From the NCBI GenBank assembly GCA_030691585.1, contig JAUYEC010000064.1:1-6780 (forward strand): a stretch of 6,780 bases of DNA, read 5' to 3'. A program made the position numbers and the translations under genes. This DNA is from Candidatus Omnitrophota bacterium. Lineage in GTDB: Bacteria; Omnitrophota; Gorgyraeia; Gygaellales; Profunditerraquicolaceae. Below, piece by piece: positions 5,700-6,780 of this stretch (its first letter is position 1; the number at the start of each line of letters is the position of its first letter). Below the pieces are notes generated by a model, which saw nothing but the letters and a program-made list of their open reading frames with translations, had not been told where the DNA came from and did not search any database.

Positions 5700-6780
5700 A
5701 TGATTAACCTATTGCAGATAATAGTAGTTTTGGGAGGTGTTATGGTCGTATACGCCGTATACGGCATGCTCGCACCCTCCGATACCGGAAAAAAGCGGCC
5801 GGCTAAATCAGGCCCGGCAAAAGATCCGGAGCAGGCTGCTTACGGCAATGTGATGCAGAAGATGGAGCGCCTGGAAAATGAAAATACCCTGCTGAATACC
5901 GACCTGGGAAAACTTAAGGAAGAATATGCCCGCCTGAAAAAAGAGAGCCAGGACACCGGAACCAACCGGCCGCAGATTGACGCGGAGATCGCAAAGCACA
6001 AAGAATGGGTCGCTAAATCCGAGGAGATGCTTGATAAAGTCAAGGCGGAAAACCTGGAGCTAAAACGCAAATTCATCGATCAGGAAAAGCAATTGCAGGA
6101 TGAGTTTAGCAAGAATGTAGGATTAAGCATTGAGTCAAAGGCGGCCCGCCGGCAAGCCGAAGAGCTGCGGCAGGAAACAAAAGATAAAACCGACCAGGCA
6201 GAGGCTTTGAAGCACCGCCTGGAGCGCGCGGAGGAGGAAGCAAAGGCGCACAAGGCCGTGTCCGCCGAGCTCAAAAAGAAAGAAGCGATCAGCGAATGGG
6301 TCCCCAAGACAGAGTTCAATAAGCTTAACGAAGAATACACCGAATTAGAAAAAGAGCTGGAGACAAAAGAAGAAAAGATAAGATTGTTTGCTGAAGAGAT
6401 CACTCGCTTGAAGACGTCGGCGCCTAAGGCCGCAGTTCCTAAAATAGAAGAGTTGGAATTTGAGGCGATGCCGGAAATACCCAAGATAGAGCCCGAGGCG
6501 CCTAAGCCGCAGGAAGTTAAGCCCGAAGAACCGAAACCCGAAGAAATCAAACCTGAAGAGCCTAACCTTGAAGAACCTAAACCCGAACAGCCAATACCCG
6601 CGGAAACCAAATCTGAAGAACTAAAACCTGAAGAACCCAAGCTCCAGGAGCCCAAGCCCGAGGAGCCTAAACCTGAAGAGGCCGGGCCGCAGGAGCAAGA
6701 ATCCCGGGAAGCTAAGAAGAGTGACGCAGCCGAGTCGCGGCCTGCTCCGCGCATTGATCTGAGCAAGGTCAGGAATATCG
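5700..6780 (+). CDS. Membrane-anchored coiled-coil protein with KPEEP repeats (3' end missing)
   Basis: Open from ATG 5700 to the window edge (360 codons) and continuing beyond. Residues 3-23 form one hydrophobic helix (LLQIIVVLGGVMVVYAV), a signal anchor. A short basic linker follows, then a long charged region (~50-240) rich in E/K/L with heptad-like spacing, predicted coiled coil. It contains two similar segments beginning EWV at residues 102 and 199. Residues 269-328 are twelve pentapeptides of KPEEP type, strongly acidic and proline-rich and probably extended. The final visible part (RPAPRIDLSKVRNI) looks like the start of another region. The family is not recognised. Start choice is open: 5700 keeps the whole membrane helix but lacks a ribosome-binding site, while in-frame ATG 5742 has GGAGGT close by. 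The gene starts 2 nt after the PilZ stop. Confidence 0.8.
   Translation, partial: MINLLQIIVVLGGVMVVYAVYGMLAPSDTGKKRPAKSGPAKDPEQAAYGNVMQKMERLENENTLLNTDLGKLKEEYARLKKESQDTGTNRPQIDAEIAKHKEWVAKSEEMLDKVKAENLELKRKFIDQEKQLQDEFSKNVGLSIESKAARRQAEELRQETKDKTDQAEALKHRLERAEEEAKAHKAVSAELKKKEAISEWVPKTEFNKLNEEYTELEKELETKEEKIRLFAEEITRLKTSAPKAAVPKIEELEFEAMPEIPKIEPEAPKPQEVKPEEPKPEEIKPEEPNLEEPKPEQPIPAETKSEELKPEEPKLQEPKPEEPKPEEAGPQEQESREAKKSDAAESRPAPRIDLSKVRNI
5733..5738 (+). promoter_or_regulatory. Ribosome-binding-site-like GGAGGT inside the coiled-coil gene
   Basis: GGAGGTG (5733-5739) fully matches the 16S anti-Shine-Dalgarno sequence and lies 3 nt from in-frame ATG 5742, a short spacing. Starting there would leave MVVYAVYGML, too short for a membrane helix. 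It may mark a second, soluble start, or be coincidental coding for Leu-Gly-Gly-Val. Confidence 0.4.
6504..6683 (+). repeat. 15-nt coding repeat, 12 KPEEP-type units
   Basis: 180 nt encode exactly 12 consecutive pentapeptides (KPQEV, KPEEP, KPEEI, KPEEP, NLEEP, KPEQP, IPAET, KSEEL, KPEEP, KLQEP, KPEEP, KPEEA). Synonymous codons differ between units (AAG/AAA, CCC/CCT, GAA/GAG), so the peptide pattern is preserved more strongly than the DNA. This points to selection on an acidic, proline-rich spacer such as one that spans the envelope. Confidence 0.85.

Noticed and set aside
5747..5763. Inverted repeat CGTATAC-GCC-GTATACG as an operator
   Set aside because: It lies inside the coding frame, encodes VYAVYG within the membrane segment, and is only 7 bp per arm; there is no promoter next to it.
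6080..6766. 228-codon minus-strand frame with Gly/Ser-rich repeats (GLGSSGLGSS)
   Set aside because: It is the antisense reading of the KPEEP repeat tract. The plus-strand frame has a membrane anchor, a coiled coil and operon spacing, and synonymous variation fits the plus frame.

Overview
The window is a compact bacterial stretch with every recognisable gene on the + strand. It reads like the chromosome of an uncultured Gram-negative-type lineage: mid-range GC, short intergenic gaps, and several short dispersed-repeat families. The mix of a bacterial-type PheS/PheT pair, a preceding OB-fold membrane protein and small c-di-GMP/coiled-coil genes suggests something like Candidatus Omnitrophota or a neighbour. 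That placement rests on general resemblance and is tentative.

Region 1 (1-3649) is a translation cluster. The C-terminal part of an OB-fold, tail-anchored protein overlaps the start of pheS (alpha subunit of phenylalanyl-tRNA synthetase). After a 167-bp gap comes pheT (beta subunit). Both synthetase genes are intact, but both carry repeat-like DNA. pheS has a 93-bp in-frame insertion flanked by 9-bp direct repeats. pheT has a short tandem repeat in a linker. The gap between them is almost filled by a large imperfect inverted repeat. PheT also lacks the usual N-terminal tRNA-binding (EMAP/OB) domain.

Region 2 (3646-3973) has no protein gene. It begins with two palindromes, one overlapping the pheT stop codon. 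A well-formed sigma70-type promoter follows (TTGAAT, 17-nt spacer, extended TATACT). It drives an RNA of about 184 nt that folds like 6S RNA: a long closing stem, an open centre with a small 3'-side hairpin, a terminal hairpin, and a T-tract at the end. This 6S RNA lies about 25 nt upstream of rarA.

Region 3 (3974-6780) is a probable operon. rarA (AAA+ replication-fork/recombination ATPase) is followed 17 nt later by a single-domain PilZ protein with intact c-di-GMP motifs. Two nt after that begins a membrane-anchored coiled-coil protein with a 12-unit pentapeptide (KPEEP-type) repeat tract, cut off by the window edge.

Functionally the window joins phenylalanine charging, a global RNA polymerase regulator (6S), fork repair and a c-di-GMP effector. 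The most noteworthy items are the 6S-rarA arrangement, the in-frame repeat insertion inside an essential synthetase gene, and the shortened PheT.
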